Source of the DNA: Nocardia nova
GTDB lineage: Bacteria > Actinomycetota > Actinomycetes > Mycobacteriales > Mycobacteriaceae
Assembly: GCF_002933465.1 (NCBI RefSeq)
Contig: NZ_PSZE01000011.1
Span: forward strand, 62,001-126,000
DNA: 64,000 bases
Direction of reading: 5' to 3'
Shown: in pieces, positions 42,723 to 50,797 of the stretch
Layout of the letters: every line of letters starts with the position of its first letter
Numbering within the stretch: the first letter of the stretch is position 1
The notes under the pieces: generated by a model
The model's input: the letters and a program-made list of their open reading frames with translations, nothing else
Told to the model about the DNA's origin: nothing
Database searches by the model: none
Made by a program: the position numbers and the translations under genes

Positions 42723-43280
42723 ATGCGGTTCAATTCGGCGACAGTGCGTACGGCGCTGCGTCTCGCCCCGGCGATCGTCGCGGCGGCGACCCTGGCCACG
42801 AGCGGTTGCTCGGCGGTGGAAAAAGGTGTCGACAAGGGTGTTCAGGTCGCCAAGGACCACAACAAATCCGACACCGCTCGGGCGAAGGTGGGCGACTGCA
42901 TCAACGTGATCAACGCCTCGGCCGTCGATTCCGATACCGAACCGGTCGCCTGCACCTCCGACAAGGCCGTCTACAAGGTCGCGCAGGTGCACGACAACAA
43001 GGTCGAGTGCGGCGCCGATTTCACCTCGTACGAGGAAACCCTCAATGGCGGCACGCTCGCGTATTTGTGCCTGGCGCCGAATTTCAAAGCGGGACTGTGC
43101 TATGCGGATTCGCCACTCAGTGGCTACAAGTATGCCGACTGCACATCTGCGGAGGCGAGTTTCCGGGTCGCCCAGCGCATCGACGGACAATCCGACGAGA
43201 CGCTGTGCGGCCCGGAGTCCGACAGCGTGATCACGCTGTCGGATCCGCAGACGACATTCTGTCTGGCGCAACCGAAGTGA
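42723..43280 (+). CDS. LppU-like lipoprotein
   Basis: A 185-residue precursor. The lipobox is LATSGC after a short signal (LAPAIVAAATLATSGC), predicting a membrane-anchored outer-face lipoprotein. The mature domain has six or more cysteines spaced as in LppU-type actinobacterial proteins (VGDCINV, PVACTS, KVECGADF, AYLCLAP, GLCYAD, ADCTS), likely disulfide-bonded. The function is unknown. ATG 42723 is preferred over GTG 42714 because of GAGGTGG upstream. Confidence 0.75.
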   Translation: MRFNSATVRTALRLAPAIVAAATLATSGCSAVEKGVDKGVQVAKDHNKSDTARAKVGDCINVINASAVDSDTEPVACTSDKAVYKVAQVHDNKVECGADFTSYEETLNGGTLAYLCLAPNFKAGLCYADSPLSGYKYADCTSAEASFRVAQRIDGQSDETLCGPESDSVITLSDPQTTFCLAQPK

Positions 43281-43294
43281 GCCGGGGCTTCCGC

Positions 43295-44272
43295 TCAGGC
43301 GGGGCCGGGGCGCAAGACGATCGTGCCGAAGGTCGTGCGCTCGTCGACCCGTCGGTGGGCCTCGGCCGCATCCGCCAGCGGTAGCACACTGTCGATCAGC
43401 ACGGTGAGGTCACCGGCGGCGGCGAGTTCGAATGCCGCCGCCCGTTTGGCCGCCACCCCGGCCAGCCACTGCGGTCCGGAGCATCCGGTGAACGTGATTC
43501 CGCGCATGATCAGGTCCATCGTCGTGACCTGGGCGGGAGTGCCGGACAGCCAGCCGTATCCGAGCATCCGGCCACGCAACGGGGTCATCAGATCGAGGAC
43601 GGCCGCGGCGCTCTCGCCGCCGATCGAGTCGAAAACCACGTCGACCGTGGCATTTTCGAGGCGCTCGCCGAGCCGGCCCGGCCAGTCCGGATCGCGGTGG
43701 TCGACGACCGTGTGCGCGCCGAGTTGGCGGGCGCGTGCGGTTTTGGCCGCGCCGCCGGCGGTGGCGATGATGTGCGCGGCGCCGGATCGGGCCGCCAATT
43801 GGGTGAGGTAGCCCCCGACTCCGGTGGCCGCGGCCTCGATCAGGACGGTTTCGGTACCGGTGAGTGCCGCGGCCTCCAGCAGGGCCAGCGCCACCGATCC
43901 GCTCATCGCCACCGCCGCGGCGACATCGCTCGCCAATCCGTCCGGTATGCGGACCGCGGATTCGGCGGGTGCGCACATCCATTCCGCGTAGCTGCCGAAG
44001 TCGTTGCGCGCCACCAGGACCCGCTGTCCTGTCCATTCCGGGTCGACGTCGTCGGCGACGGCGGTGACCATCCCGACCGCCTGGATTCCGAAGACCGCCG
44101 GGGTCGGCGTCGGGGGCGGGAACATGCCCGACCGCAACATCGTCTCCGGGTACAGCACCGGGGCCGCTTCCACCCGGATCAGCACCTCGCCGGGCTGGGG
44201 ACTGGGCTCGTCCACCTCGCGCGCGACGAGGACCTCCGGTCCGCCGGCCCCGGTCATTACGATTGCCTGCAT
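43295..44272 (-). CDS. MDR-family zinc-type/quinone oxidoreductase
   Basis: A 325-residue medium-chain dehydrogenase/reductase, probably quinone-reductase-like: PQPGEVLIRVEAAPV, FGIQAVGMV, LIEAAATGVGGYLTQLAARSGA (NADPH binding) and FDSIGGESAAAVLDL. No catalytic-zinc ligands are evident. Divergently transcribed from a TetR gene over two operator-like repeats, the usual arrangement for a self-contained inducible detoxification unit. Confidence 0.88.
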   Translation of the reverse strand: MQAIVMTGAGGPEVLVAREVDEPSPQPGEVLIRVEAAPVLYPETMLRSGMFPPPTPTPAVFGIQAVGMVTAVADDVDPEWTGQRVLVARNDFGSYAEWMCAPAESAVRIPDGLASDVAAAVAMSGSVALALLEAAALTGTETVLIEAAATGVGGYLTQLAARSGAAHIIATAGGAAKTARARQLGAHTVVDHRDPDWPGRLGERLENATVDVVFDSIGGESAAAVLDLMTPLRGRMLGYGWLSGTPAQVTTMDLIMRGITFTGCSGPQWLAGVAAKRAAAFELAAAGDLTVLIDSVLPLADAAEAHRRVDERTTFGTIVLRPGPA

Positions 44273-44283
44273 ATCGACCTCAT

Positions 44284-44340
44284 AACTTGACTAACGGTCC
44301 AGATACTTCGTCCGGAAGAATATGGACCGCTGGTCAAGTT
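44284..44340. promoter_or_regulatory. Paired TetR-type operators between the MDR gene and tetR
   Basis: Two 19-bp arms, 44284-44302 and 44322-44340, are inverted copies (16 of 19 bases match) with a 19-bp spacer. The best half-site, TGGACCGCTGGTCAA (44323-44337), is itself a GACC-GCT-GGTC palindrome. They cover both promoters, fitting autorepression and control of the MDR gene. Confidence 0.7.
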
Positions 44341-44362
44341 TGTCAACGGACTGGAGTGCACC

Positions 44363-44935
44363 GTGGCGCAGCAGCGCAGAGAACGAGCCGATGCGGCGCG
44401 CAACCGTCGCGCGATTCTCGATGCGACTCGGGCACTGCTGGCCGAGGGTGGCGCCGAGGCGGTGACCATGGACCGGGTGGCCGCCGCGGCGGGAGTCGGC
44501 AAGGGCACGGTGTTTCATCGTTTCGGCTCGCGCGCGGGACTGTTGCACGCGATGGTCGCCGAACCGGCCGAAACACTGCGGGCGGCGATCACCGACGGCC
44601 CGCCGCCGCTGGGCCCGGGCGCGCCGGCGGGGGAGCGGCTGCTCGCTTTCTTCGATGCGATGGCCAAGGTTTTCGCCGACAACGTCGAACTGATGGTCGC
44701 GGCCTACCGCAGCGTGCCCCCGCATCCGCGCACCTCCGAATTCCACGCCACCTGGGCGGAGCACGTCACGAAGCTGCTGACCGAGGCGCGTCCGGACCTC
44801 GACGCCGAGGGGGTCGGCCACCTGCTGTTCGGCATGCTGGGCAGCGATTACGCCCTTGCCGCGGTGCGCGAGGATCAGAGCGAAAGGTTGCGAGAGTCGG
44901 TGCGCCAGGTGGTGCTCGCGGTGGTCAGCCCGTGA
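44363..44935 (+). CDS. TetR-family repressor
   Basis: A 190-residue regulator. The N-terminal HTH is RAILDATRALLAEGGAEAVTMDRVAAAAGVGKGTVFHRFGSRAGLL. The C-terminal ligand domain has FFDAMAKVFADNVELMVAAYRSVPPHPRTSEF. It probably controls itself and the divergent MDR gene through the paired operators between them. The ligand is unknown. The end overlaps the convergent permease gene by 11 bp. Confidence 0.9.
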   Translation: MAQQRRERADAARNRRAILDATRALLAEGGAEAVTMDRVAAAAGVGKGTVFHRFGSRAGLLHAMVAEPAETLRAAITDGPPPLGPGAPAGERLLAFFDAMAKVFADNVELMVAAYRSVPPHPRTSEFHATWAEHVTKLLTEARPDLDAEGVGHLLFGMLGSDYALAAVREDQSERLRESVRQVVLAVVSP

Positions 44936-46169
44936 GTAGAACGCCGCCCACCGCACCCGCGGTCGCGATCACGGCCAATGCCAGTCCGGTGCAGACGAAC
45001 CGAACCGCCGGCACCCGGACCGCGTGCGAGCGGCAGAACTCCAGGCACAGCAGCGTGGCCAGCGAGGACCACGGGGTGGCTATCGCGCCGACGTTGGTGC
45101 CGATCAGCAAGGACAGCAACTGGTTTCGGTGGTCGGGCGGTATCACCGCCTCACCGGCGGTGTAGGCAGGCAGGTTGTTGACGATATTCGACAGGCCGAG
45201 GCCGGCACCCGCCGCGCGATAGGCCCCGGCCGTACCGGAATCCGTGCCGATCAGCGCGGCCATCAGATCCGAGAGTCCGTAACGGCCCAGGGTGGGGATG
45301 GCCAGGAACAGTCCGACCACGAAGATCAGCAGCTGCCACGGGATCAGCGACGGCCGCAGTGCGCTGCGGTCGAACACGGCGAATCCGGCGATCGCGAGGA
45401 CCGCCGCGGCGAGTGCGGCGTAGCCGATGTGGTCGCCGACGAAGGGAATCGCCAGGACGAACAGCGCGCAGGCGCCCCCGGCGGTCGCGAACAGCGCCCG
45501 ATTCCGGGTGTTCCGCAGCCGGATCGGGGCGGGCGCCACGTAGCGATCGGTGCCGCGGCGGCCGGGTCGCCAGTACCAGATCCACAGCGCCGCCATGGTC
45601 GCGATGAGCGAGATCAGCTGCGGCAGCCACATTCTGGCCGCGAACCCGGTGGCATCGAGGCCGATCCGGTCGGCGGCGAGCAGATTGGTGAGGTTGGACA
45701 CCGGCAGCAGCAGGCTCGCGGTGTTCGCCAGCCACAACGTGGTCATCGCCAGCGGCAGCGGTGGAATGCGCGCGGGCCCGGCCAAGGCCAGCATGACCGG
45801 TGTCAGCAGGACCGCGGTGGTGTCGAGGTTGAGCACCATCGTCGTCACGGCCGCGAAGCCGCCGCAGAGCACGAACAGCGCCGGATAGCGTCCCCGCCCG
45901 GCGATCGCGATCCGATGGGCGATGACGTCGAAAACCTGTGCGCGCCGGGCCAGGTGGGCCAGCACGATCACGCTGCCGAGAAACAGCAGCAGCGGTCCGA
46001 TCCGGCGCATATTCGCCTCGGCGTCGGCACGCGGCAGCCATCCGGTCAGTACGCACAGCACTCCGGCCGCGAGGACTGCGATGCGGATCCAGTCCAGGAG
46101 GCGCGGTGCGGCGGCTTCCTCCGGCTCGGTCTCGTGCGCGCTGCGTTCGGGCGCCGCCGGTTCGGACAT
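44925..46169 (-). CDS. SLC13/ArsB-like ion permease
   Basis: A 414-residue membrane protein with about ten TM helices. Signature-like stretches include MVLNLDTTAVLLTPVMLAL and LANTASLLLPVSNLTNLL, which resemble the conserved NT/SN motifs of the ArsB/NhaD/SLC13 superfamily, and LSNIVNNLPAYTAGEAV with GTNVGAIATPWSSLATLL in the second half, suggesting an internal repeat. It could export or import an anion or sodium-coupled organic acid. ATG 46169 is chosen; the frame beyond is Arg-rich noise. Confidence 0.8.
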   Translation of the reverse strand: MSEPAAPERSAHETEPEEAAAPRLLDWIRIAVLAAGVLCVLTGWLPRADAEANMRRIGPLLLFLGSVIVLAHLARRAQVFDVIAHRIAIAGRGRYPALFVLCGGFAAVTTMVLNLDTTAVLLTPVMLALAGPARIPPLPLAMTTLWLANTASLLLPVSNLTNLLAADRIGLDATGFAARMWLPQLISLIATMAALWIWYWRPGRRGTDRYVAPAPIRLRNTRNRALFATAGGACALFVLAIPFVGDHIGYAALAAAVLAIAGFAVFDRSALRPSLIPWQLLIFVVGLFLAIPTLGRYGLSDLMAALIGTDSGTAGAYRAAGAGLGLSNIVNNLPAYTAGEAVIPPDHRNQLLSLLIGTNVGAIATPWSSLATLLCLEFCRSHAVRVPAVRFVCTGLALAVIATAGAVGGVLLTG

Positions 46170-46234
46170 CCGGCCATCATCGCACCGCGGCGCACACCCG
46201 CGCGTGCCGGTCCGTTCGCATCGGCCGGGCCGGT

Positions 46235-47377
46235 TCACGGCGCGGGGCTGGCGACCCAACCGGCTACGATCGCCAGTCCGGTGGGACGGTGGACGCCGAG
46301 GAAGCCGAAGGGGCGGTCGAAGTTCACTCCGATCATCAGGGCATCGGCCGGCGCCGGTGGCATGCCGGTCGGTTCCATCAGCACCGCGGTAACGGCCGCG
46401 GCCGCGAAACCGTCGGCGGTGAACCGGGCGCAGACGTCCTGGGCTGCCGCCGTCACCCGTAGCGCAACTGGTGAGAGGCCGGGGAAGGGGTTGTCTGTCG
46501 CGGTGGTCGCGGTGGTCAGGCCGAACAGTTCCGGTTCGCGCAGCAGGTCGTGGGTGGAGCGAACAGCGAAGGGCGGCACTTGAACTCGCAGAGTGTCCGA
46601 TACGGCGGTCACCGTCCGGACCTCGAGTCCGGGGGCAGTGGTGCCCAGGCCGGGCCGGTGTGTCTCCACCGAACCGTCGAGTGCCCCCAGCCCCGCCGCC
46701 AGCACCACCGGAGCAGTGGCCCCCTCCTCGCCGAGCAGCAGATGCACATCCAGATCGGACGCACCACGCACCACCACGCGCGAAACGGGTGTGCCGGCCA
46801 TCAGCACGGCGGCGTCGCCGAGGTCGGTGCTGTACCGCGCGAGGGCAGGTCCGCGGTGGCCACGCCACGGGCCGCTCGACGGTTCCAGCACATCGGCGTG
46901 GAAGCTCTGCCGCCAGGCGGTGCGGGCGACGACAGCGGTGGCCAGCGCGACGGCGGTCGCCGCGCCGACCGGTGCCGGGAAGCGATCGATCAGGCCGTCG
47001 GTATGGCGACGCGCCCATTCGTCCAGTCCGTCCTGTCCGCGCAGCGCGGCGATCGTGCCCGGCGGCAGGGTGCGGATCCACTCGTCGCGCAGCGCGATAT
47101 CGTCGCGCACCCATACTCCGAGTGCCGCGCGCACCGATTCGGCGGCCTCGATCCGGCGCAGCAGGGTGATCGCGGCGTCGTGGGCGGATGCGGCGGGAAT
47201 GCCGGTCGCCGCGGTGAGTTCGCCGCGGGCCGGTTCGCCGGCCGTCGCGGCCAGTAGTGCGAGCACCGGCCAAATTCCACAGCCGGACAGGACGAAATCC
47301 TCGGGACCCGCTGCGGCACACCATTTTTCGGTGAGAGTGTTGGCTGCGGCCACATCGGGCGCGAGGCTCGGCTGCAT
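46235..47377 (-). CDS. Serpin-family protein
   Basis: A 380-residue serpin. The C-terminal signature VNFDRPFGFLGVHRPTGLAIVAGWV matches the serpin motif (F-x-x-D-R-P-F). The hinge before it, ADGFAAAAVTA, has the small-residue run typical of inhibitory serpins, followed by a reactive-centre loop around VLMEPTGMPPAPADAL. Length and the shutter-like N-terminal region (LSGCGIWPVLALLAATAG) agree. No signal peptide, so it would act in the cytoplasm. The loop residues suggest Met/Glu/Gly around P1, but P1 cannot be fixed by eye. The target protease is unknown. ATG 47377. Confidence 0.85.
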   Translation of the reverse strand: MQPSLAPDVAAANTLTEKWCAAAGPEDFVLSGCGIWPVLALLAATAGEPARGELTAATGIPAASAHDAAITLLRRIEAAESVRAALGVWVRDDIALRDEWIRTLPPGTIAALRGQDGLDEWARRHTDGLIDRFPAPVGAATAVALATAVVARTAWRQSFHADVLEPSSGPWRGHRGPALARYSTDLGDAAVLMAGTPVSRVVVRGASDLDVHLLLGEEGATAPVVLAAGLGALDGSVETHRPGLGTTAPGLEVRTVTAVSDTLRVQVPPFAVRSTHDLLREPELFGLTTATTATDNPFPGLSPVALRVTAAAQDVCARFTADGFAAAAVTAVLMEPTGMPPAPADALMIGVNFDRPFGFLGVHRPTGLAIVAGWVASPAP

Positions 47378-47411
47378 GGGCGAAAGCCTACCGGCGGGGG
47401 CCGACAGCAGT

Positions 47412-47448
47412 GCGCCCCTGCCGGGGTGTACGTGGGCGGCAGGGGCGC
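47412..47448. repeat. Inverted repeat in the serpin/GXWXG divergent gap
   Basis: An 11-bp perfect stem (GCGCCCCTGCC with GGCAGGGGCGC) and 15-nt loop, 35 bp upstream of the serpin start. Its role is unclear. Confidence 0.5.
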
Positions 47449-47671
47449 GTCCGGATCCTGATGGCCCGGACGATCGGCCGGAACCGATCTGCCGACGAGT
47501 CTGGTTCCTCAACCGCACTCGAGGTCCAGGCTCGGGGCGCGTGGCCTGCGTCACGCCGGCGCAAACACTGGCCGAAACTACGTCTTCGTGGCCGAACGTG
47601 TTGAGGCCTCGCGGCCGGTGTGTGTCATCCTTCCGAAGCGGAACGGTCCGCGCGAGGTCCAGGAGGTAGGG

Positions 47672-48223
47672 ATGGCCGGTGCCGGTACAGCTCGTCTGGC
47701 GAAACTGCGCGCGGCTCGCGCGACCCCGGAGCAGGCGTGGCAGCTGTACGACAGCCTGCCCGAAGTCGCGGTCACCGAGATCACCACCGGCCGCTGGACC
47801 GGCGACGAACTGGACACCGGACATCCGTGGGCCGGTGTGCTGGTCGGATCCGGTTGGTACGGTAAGCAATTCGACTCACCGGACGAGGTGCAGCCGCTGC
47901 TGTTCGCCGGGCCGGACGGCCGGGTATTCCCGGTCGACCCCCGCCGGGTGCCGCTGGTGCTGGCCGGAACCCTGCCGACGGTGGGATTCCGGGCCGCGCG
48001 GCGCATGCTGCCGGTGTTGCGTCCGCTGCTGCGGACCCGTACCGCTCGGGCGCGCCTGCGCGAGATCGAATTCCGCGGCAAGGTCAGCGCGGCCATGATC
48101 TACGACCACCTGCCCATCGTCGACATCTTCCGCCGGGTCGACGAGGACACCCTGCTCGGTGTGATGGATATGCGGGGGCTGAGCGACCCCTACTTCTTCA
48201 TCCTGCGCCGCGACCGCGCCTGA
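47672..48223 (+). CDS. GXWXG and DUF4334 domain protein
   Basis: A 183-residue protein with two adjacent small domains. The GXWXG domain is EITTGRWTGDELDTGHPWAGVLVGSGWYGKQF. The DUF4334 domain is EIEFRGKVSAAMIYDHLPIVDIFRRVDEDTLLGVMDMRG. The pair is common in actinobacteria and has no known enzymatic role; beta-barrel lipid or small-molecule binding is a guess. ATG 47672 has AGGAGG 8 bp upstream. Confidence 0.85.
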   Translation: MAGAGTARLAKLRAARATPEQAWQLYDSLPEVAVTEITTGRWTGDELDTGHPWAGVLVGSGWYGKQFDSPDEVQPLLFAGPDGRVFPVDPRRVPLVLAGTLPTVGFRAARRMLPVLRPLLRTRTARARLREIEFRGKVSAAMIYDHLPIVDIFRRVDEDTLLGVMDMRGLSDPYFFILRRDRA

Positions 48224-48227
48224 CCGC

Positions 48228-48968
48228 TCAGGCGTCTCCGGCGGCGAGGATCACCTCGAAGCGGGCGTCGGCGGTGTCGAGTTGCTCGAGAATGTGCTGC
48301 TTGACATGCGGTGCCAGCGGCGTGTCCGCGCGGGTGATCAGTTCGCGGTAGACCGCGGTGAGCGGCCGGTACTTGGTGGCGAGTCTCGACATGACGGCTT
48401 GTTCGTCGGCGTAGAGGATGCCGACGCCGTTGTCGGTGAAATCGGAGATCTTCACCACCCGGGCCCACGGATCGCGGTCCAGGCTCGCGGCGACGTGGTC
48501 GCGGTATCGGATGTGCCGGTCCTGGTCCGAGTCGTGCGCCGGGTTGGTCACCGCCGCAACGAGATTCGATACGCGCTCGCCGAACCGCTGGGTCAGCACC
48601 GCCAGCGCTGCCGCCGTCAGGTCCTCGTCCGGCTCGCGCCCACCGCGGAGTGCGACCAGGTCGGCAGCGTGATCCTCGACGGCGTCGTGCAGGAGGCCGG
48701 CGAGCACCAGATCCGTGTCGTGCACCTCGTAGTGGCTCACGATGCGGATCGCCACCCGCAGTAGATGATTCAGATACGGCTCGCGGCCGTAGTTGTCGCC
48801 ACGGTGCAGGTCGGCCACGAATTCGAGTGCCGCGTCGACCCGTTCGGGATCGGGCAGTTTGCGTTGCGACTCCAGCAGCAGTCGTTGCCGCAGCCCTTCC
48901 TCGCCGTGCACATCGCTGAGTGTGTGCAACGGCATGGCCGCCAGAATTCCCGCCCCGATGGACTCCAT
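48228..48968 (-). CDS. HD-domain hydrolase resembling RelA/SpoT hydrolase modules
   Basis: A 246-residue protein. Residues ~60-200 carry the HD metal-site pattern YLNHLLRVA..., LLHDAVED and VVKISDFTDN, which parallels the His, HD-x3-ED and KxxD-x3-N residues of RSH-type ppGpp hydrolases. No synthetase, TGS or ACT domain. It may be a small alarmone hydrolase or another phosphohydrolase. The start ATG 48968 has a poor ribosome site; an internal Met at residue 12 is possible. Confidence 0.7.
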   Translation of the reverse strand: MESIGAGILAAMPLHTLSDVHGEEGLRQRLLLESQRKLPDPERVDAALEFVADLHRGDNYGREPYLNHLLRVAIRIVSHYEVHDTDLVLAGLLHDAVEDHAADLVALRGGREPDEDLTAAALAVLTQRFGERVSNLVAAVTNPAHDSDQDRHIRYRDHVAASLDRDPWARVVKISDFTDNGVGILYADEQAVMSRLATKYRPLTAVYRELITRADTPLAPHVKQHILEQLDTADARFEVILAAGDA

Positions 48969-49015
48969 CCACCCAATCTAGCGGGACGCGGTGACAATCA
49001 GCCGCCGCCGGGTTT

Positions 49016-49642
49016 TCAGCGAACCCCCCGCGGGCGGAATTGGATGCTGATCCGCGGACCCACGGGCCGCCGCGTTTTCGGCACCGCATGTTCCCAGGTG
49101 CGCTGGCACGAGCCGCCCATGACGAGAAGATCGCCGTGCCCCACGTGATACCGAATGCTCGCGCCGCCGCCGCGCGGACGCAGCAGCAGGGCCCGCGGCG
49201 CGCCGATCGACAGGATCGCGATCAGGGTGTCGTGGGTGGAACCGCGGCCACCGGTGTCACCGTGCCAGGCCACACTGTCCTCGCCGTCGCGGTAGTAACA
49301 GAGTCCGGCCGTGCGGAACGGCTCGCCGAGTTCGGGGCCGTAATGGTCGCTCAGGGCCGCGCGGGCGTCCTCCAGGATCGGGTCCGGCCAGGGCTCGTTC
49401 TCGCCGTAGTGCCGCAGCAATCGTGGCACGTCCACCACGCGGTCGTACATCGGGCGGCGGTCGGCTCGCCACGGGACGCGAGTGGCCAGCCGTTCGAACA
49501 GTTCGTCGGCCCCGCGCAACCATCCCGGAAGCAGGTCGACCCACGCGCCCTCGGTCAGCTGGGTGCGGCGCACGCCGGCCAACGGCCCCAGTTCGATGTC
49601 GCCGAAGCCGTCGAACAGCGATCTCTGCAGCGGTGTCGACAT
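49016..49642 (-). CDS. AlkB-like 2-oxoglutarate/Fe(II) dioxygenase, SOS-controlled
   Basis: A 208-residue AlkB-family oxygenase that would reverse alkylation in DNA or RNA by oxidative demethylation. Iron ligands: HxD in SVAWHGDTGGRG and the distal His in RTWEHAVPK; 2-oxoglutarate Arg in RISIQFRPR. The nucleotide-recognition lid has PWRADRRPMYDRVVDVPRL. ATG 49642 coincides with the predicted transcription start of a LexA-boxed promoter, so the mRNA is probably leaderless; the longer frame to 49678 would run through the promoter and is rejected. Confidence 0.88.
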   Translation of the reverse strand: MSTPLQRSLFDGFGDIELGPLAGVRRTQLTEGAWVDLLPGWLRGADELFERLATRVPWRADRRPMYDRVVDVPRLLRHYGENEPWPDPILEDARAALSDHYGPELGEPFRTAGLCYYRDGEDSVAWHGDTGGRGSTHDTLIAILSIGAPRALLLRPRGGGASIRYHVGHGDLLVMGGSCQRTWEHAVPKTRRPVGPRISIQFRPRGVR

Positions 49643-49678
49643 GCGTTCGAATCTACGTTCTATCGAACACACGTTCAA
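49643..49678 (-). promoter_or_regulatory. LexA-boxed promoter of the alkB-like gene
   Basis: On the minus strand TTGAAC (-35, 49678-49673) is 17 bp from TAGATT (-10, 49655-49650), and the start codon lies 7 bp further. The 16-bp SOS box TTGAACGTGTGTTCGA (49678-49663) matches TCGAAC-N4-GTTCGA in 15 of 16 positions and overlaps the -35. Damage-inducible transcription is inferred. Confidence 0.75.
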
Positions 49679-49723
49679 GCATCGCGCCGTGCCGGTGTTC
49701 GGGGCCGATCCGGGCGGCGCGGA

Positions 49724-50590
49724 TCAGCTCAGGTGTGCACGCACGAAATCGACCACCGCGTCGGAGAATTCGTCGTTGACATCGCTGGCCGCGGTATGGG
49801 CGGCGCCGGTGATCTCGACGTATTCCATGTGCGGCGCCAGCGCGCGGAAGTCGGCGACGCCTTGTTCGCTGACCACGTCCGACAACCGTCCACGCACCAG
49901 CAGGACCGGGATCTCGAGCGCGCGGGCGGCATCCTCGAGGCTGCTGGTCTGCCGTTCGATGTCCTCCGGCCGGCTCGCCATCATCGCCGGATCCCAATGC
50001 CAGTACCAGCGCCCGTCCTCGCGCAGCCGCAGATTGCGCCGCAGGCCCTCCGGGTTGCGCGGCCGGCGGCGGTGCGGCAGATACTCGGCCACCGCATCGG
50101 CGGCTTCCTCCAGGGAGGCGAAGCCCTCGGGATGGCCGCCGAGGAAGTTCACGACCCGTTCCACGCCCTTATGCTCCGGGCGCGGCACGACGTCGACCAG
50201 GACGAGTCCGGCGATGCGCTCCCGTCCGGGACGGGCGGTCGCCAGCAGTGCGGTCAATCCGCCCATGCTCGCGCCGACCACGATGGCGGGCCGATCGAGT
50301 TCGGCGAGAATGTTCAGGAGATCGGTGGTCATCGCCGTGCGCGAGTAGTCGCCGTCCGGCGCCCAGTCGCTGTCGCCGTGGCCGCGGGTGTCCAGCAGGA
50401 CGGCGTGCATCCCCGCCTTCGCCAGCGCGGCGCCCGATTCCTTCCATGAGTGCCGGGTCTGGCCGCCGCCGTGCAGGAAGACGGCCAGCGGGCCGTCGGC
50501 CGGCCCCCAGCTCTCCCCGGCCAGGGCGATGCCGCCATGGCCGCGGAAGGTGATCCGGCGGGGCTCGGTGAAGTCGACTTCGTTGCTCAC
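49724..50590 (-). CDS. Alpha/beta hydrolase
   Basis: A 288-residue alpha/beta-fold hydrolase. Oxyanion loop LHGGGQTRHSW, nucleophile elbow VVGASMGGLTALL (Ser), Asp in VLLVRGRLSDVV and the catalytic His in ITGAAHTAASDVNDEF. The GHGDSDW motif is typical. The substrate is unknown. GTG 50590 (VSNEVDFTEP) is favoured with GAAGA upstream; a longer in-frame ORF starts at 50641 without support. Confidence 0.88.
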   Translation of the reverse strand: MSNEVDFTEPRRITFRGHGGIALAGESWGPADGPLAVFLHGGGQTRHSWKESGAALAKAGMHAVLLDTRGHGDSDWAPDGDYSRTAMTTDLLNILAELDRPAIVVGASMGGLTALLATARPGRERIAGLVLVDVVPRPEHKGVERVVNFLGGHPEGFASLEEAADAVAEYLPHRRRPRNPEGLRRNLRLREDGRWYWHWDPAMMASRPEDIERQTSSLEDAARALEIPVLLVRGRLSDVVSEQGVADFRALAPHMEYVEITGAAHTAASDVNDEFSDAVVDFVRAHLS

Positions 50591-50755
50591 TCTTCGAGCA
50601 TCCCACATCCGGTTTACGCCGTATGAAACGGTCCCTGCCAATGGTTGTGCCGTTCGCGTGATGTGTCGGCATAGCCGCAGGTGGCGGGGCTCACAGCGGG
50701 ACCCCGCCGTCGGAAGGCCGGGGCGGCGCTGCTACGCTCAGGCATCGAAAAGACA

Positions 50756-50792
50756 TCCTTTAACGGACCGTCCGGTGAGGCGGGGAAGGAGG
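50756..50792 (+). promoter_or_regulatory. PyrR-binding RNA element in the pyr leader
   Basis: The leader reads TCCTTTAA ... GTCCGGTGAGGC ... GGAAGGA, closely following the Bacillus-type PyrR-binding stem (CCUUUAA...GUCCAGAGAGGCUGAGAAGGA). Complementary arms TCCTT (50756-50760) and AAGGA (50786-50790) close the stem, and the latter is also the ribosome site AAGGAGG of pyrR. UMP-bound PyrR would therefore block translation initiation. Confidence 0.8.
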
Positions 50793-50797
50793 TCGGC

